The position numbers were made by a program, and so were the translations under genes. Under the pieces are notes generated by a model, which saw only the letters and a list, made by a program, of their open reading frames with translations, had not been told where the DNA came from and made no database searches. A stretch of 64,000 bases of DNA, from positions 620,001 through 684,000 of the forward strand of contig NZ_CP045455.1 of assembly GCF_030060925.1 (NCBI RefSeq). Reading direction: 5' to 3'. The DNA comes from Spiroplasma sp. SV19 (lineage in GTDB: Bacteria; Bacillota_I; Bacilli_A; Mycoplasmatales; Mycoplasmataceae). This document shows positions 63,869 through 64,000 of this stretch, in pieces. Numbering within the stretch: position 1 is the first letter of the stretch; the number at the start of each line of letters is the position of its first letter.

Positions 63869-64000
63869 CTATCCCTTTCTTTTTTGTCCTTTACGTTGAA
63901 TAATTTCTTTTGCTAATTCATCAATATTACGAATATTAGCATCTGTTAAATCAAATCCTTTTTCTTTTAATTGATAAATTAAATTATAAATCTTTGGTGG
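63869..64000 (-). CDS. ecfA: ECF transporter ATP-binding subunit, C-terminal end (5' end outside window)
   Basis: The last 43 residues, PPKIYNLIYQLKEKGFDL...IRNIDELAKEI, match the C-terminus of EcfA (often A2), which follows the P-P-x-(v/i)-x-x-L motif. Ends in RKGQKRKG. The nucleotide-binding motifs lie beyond the window. It is the operon partner of ecfT. Confidence 0.85.
   Translation of the reverse strand, partial: PPKIYNLIYQLKEKGFDLTDANIRNIDELAKEIIQRKGQKRKG

Overview
The window reads as chromosomal DNA of a wall-less bacterium (Mollicutes), most probably a Spiroplasma. The DNA is very AT-rich. Nearly every long gene is interrupted by TGA if read with the standard code and becomes full length when TGA is read as tryptophan (code 4). 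Secreted proteins carry short Lys-Lys signal peptides or lipoboxes. The genus rests on these features and general resemblance; no database was searched.

Layout. 1-3.3 kb: a secreted trypsin-like protease (+), a uracil permease whose leader encodes a 40-codon peptide running into a terminator, and a decayed secreted-protein gene. 3.6-6.8 kb: guanine riboswitch-hpt-guaA and a shortened dprA. 6.8-11.5 kb: rpsP-khpA-rimM-trmD-rplS-(rbgA-like)-rbgA-rnhB, a ribosome-maturation operon read leftwards. 11.57-15.38 kb: an accessory island between 21-bp direct repeats, with transposase pieces at both ends, a BNR-repeat lipoprotein and a broken cytosine methyltransferase holding a 22-A tract. 15.5-19.4 kb: mannitol-type PTS genes, a 6-phosphogluconate dehydrogenase relative and an RpiR regulator with a 31-bp palindrome upstream. 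19.5-22.5 kb: an overlapping operon of two four-CxxC zinc-ribbon proteins and a possible PemK-like protein, next to an XRE regulator. 22.6-35.5 kb: asnS, deoD, tsaD with two further RpiR regulators, a secreted beta-propeller protein, HPr, a LacI-type regulator, pcrA, and RDD and glycosyltransferase membrane-associated genes. 35.6-51.4 kb: map and the complete S10-spc-alpha ribosomal operon (rpsJ to rplQ, without rpmD), with a promoter and a folded leader upstream of rpsJ. 51.6-58.4 kb: small genes, rlmH, a lipoprotein, dnaB, rplI, tRNA-Ile/tRNA-Ala and a proline-rich protein. 58.5-62.1 kb: a large SF1 helicase-Vsr nuclease gene split by one frameshift. 62.2-64 kb: ecfA (cut by the window edge)-ecfT-truA.

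How it fits together. Most of the window is core translation machinery. Purine salvage (hpt, guaA, deoD) and uracil uptake appear to be controlled by RNA elements, while sugar uptake (PTS, HPr) sits beside RpiR and LacI regulators. Accessory content is concentrated in the 11.6-15.4 kb island, the zinc-ribbon operon and the helicase-nuclease gene. The least familiar features are the uraA leader-peptide attenuator, the zinc-ribbon operon, the pseudo-GTPase copy of RbgA and the 384-residue ribosomal protein L29.
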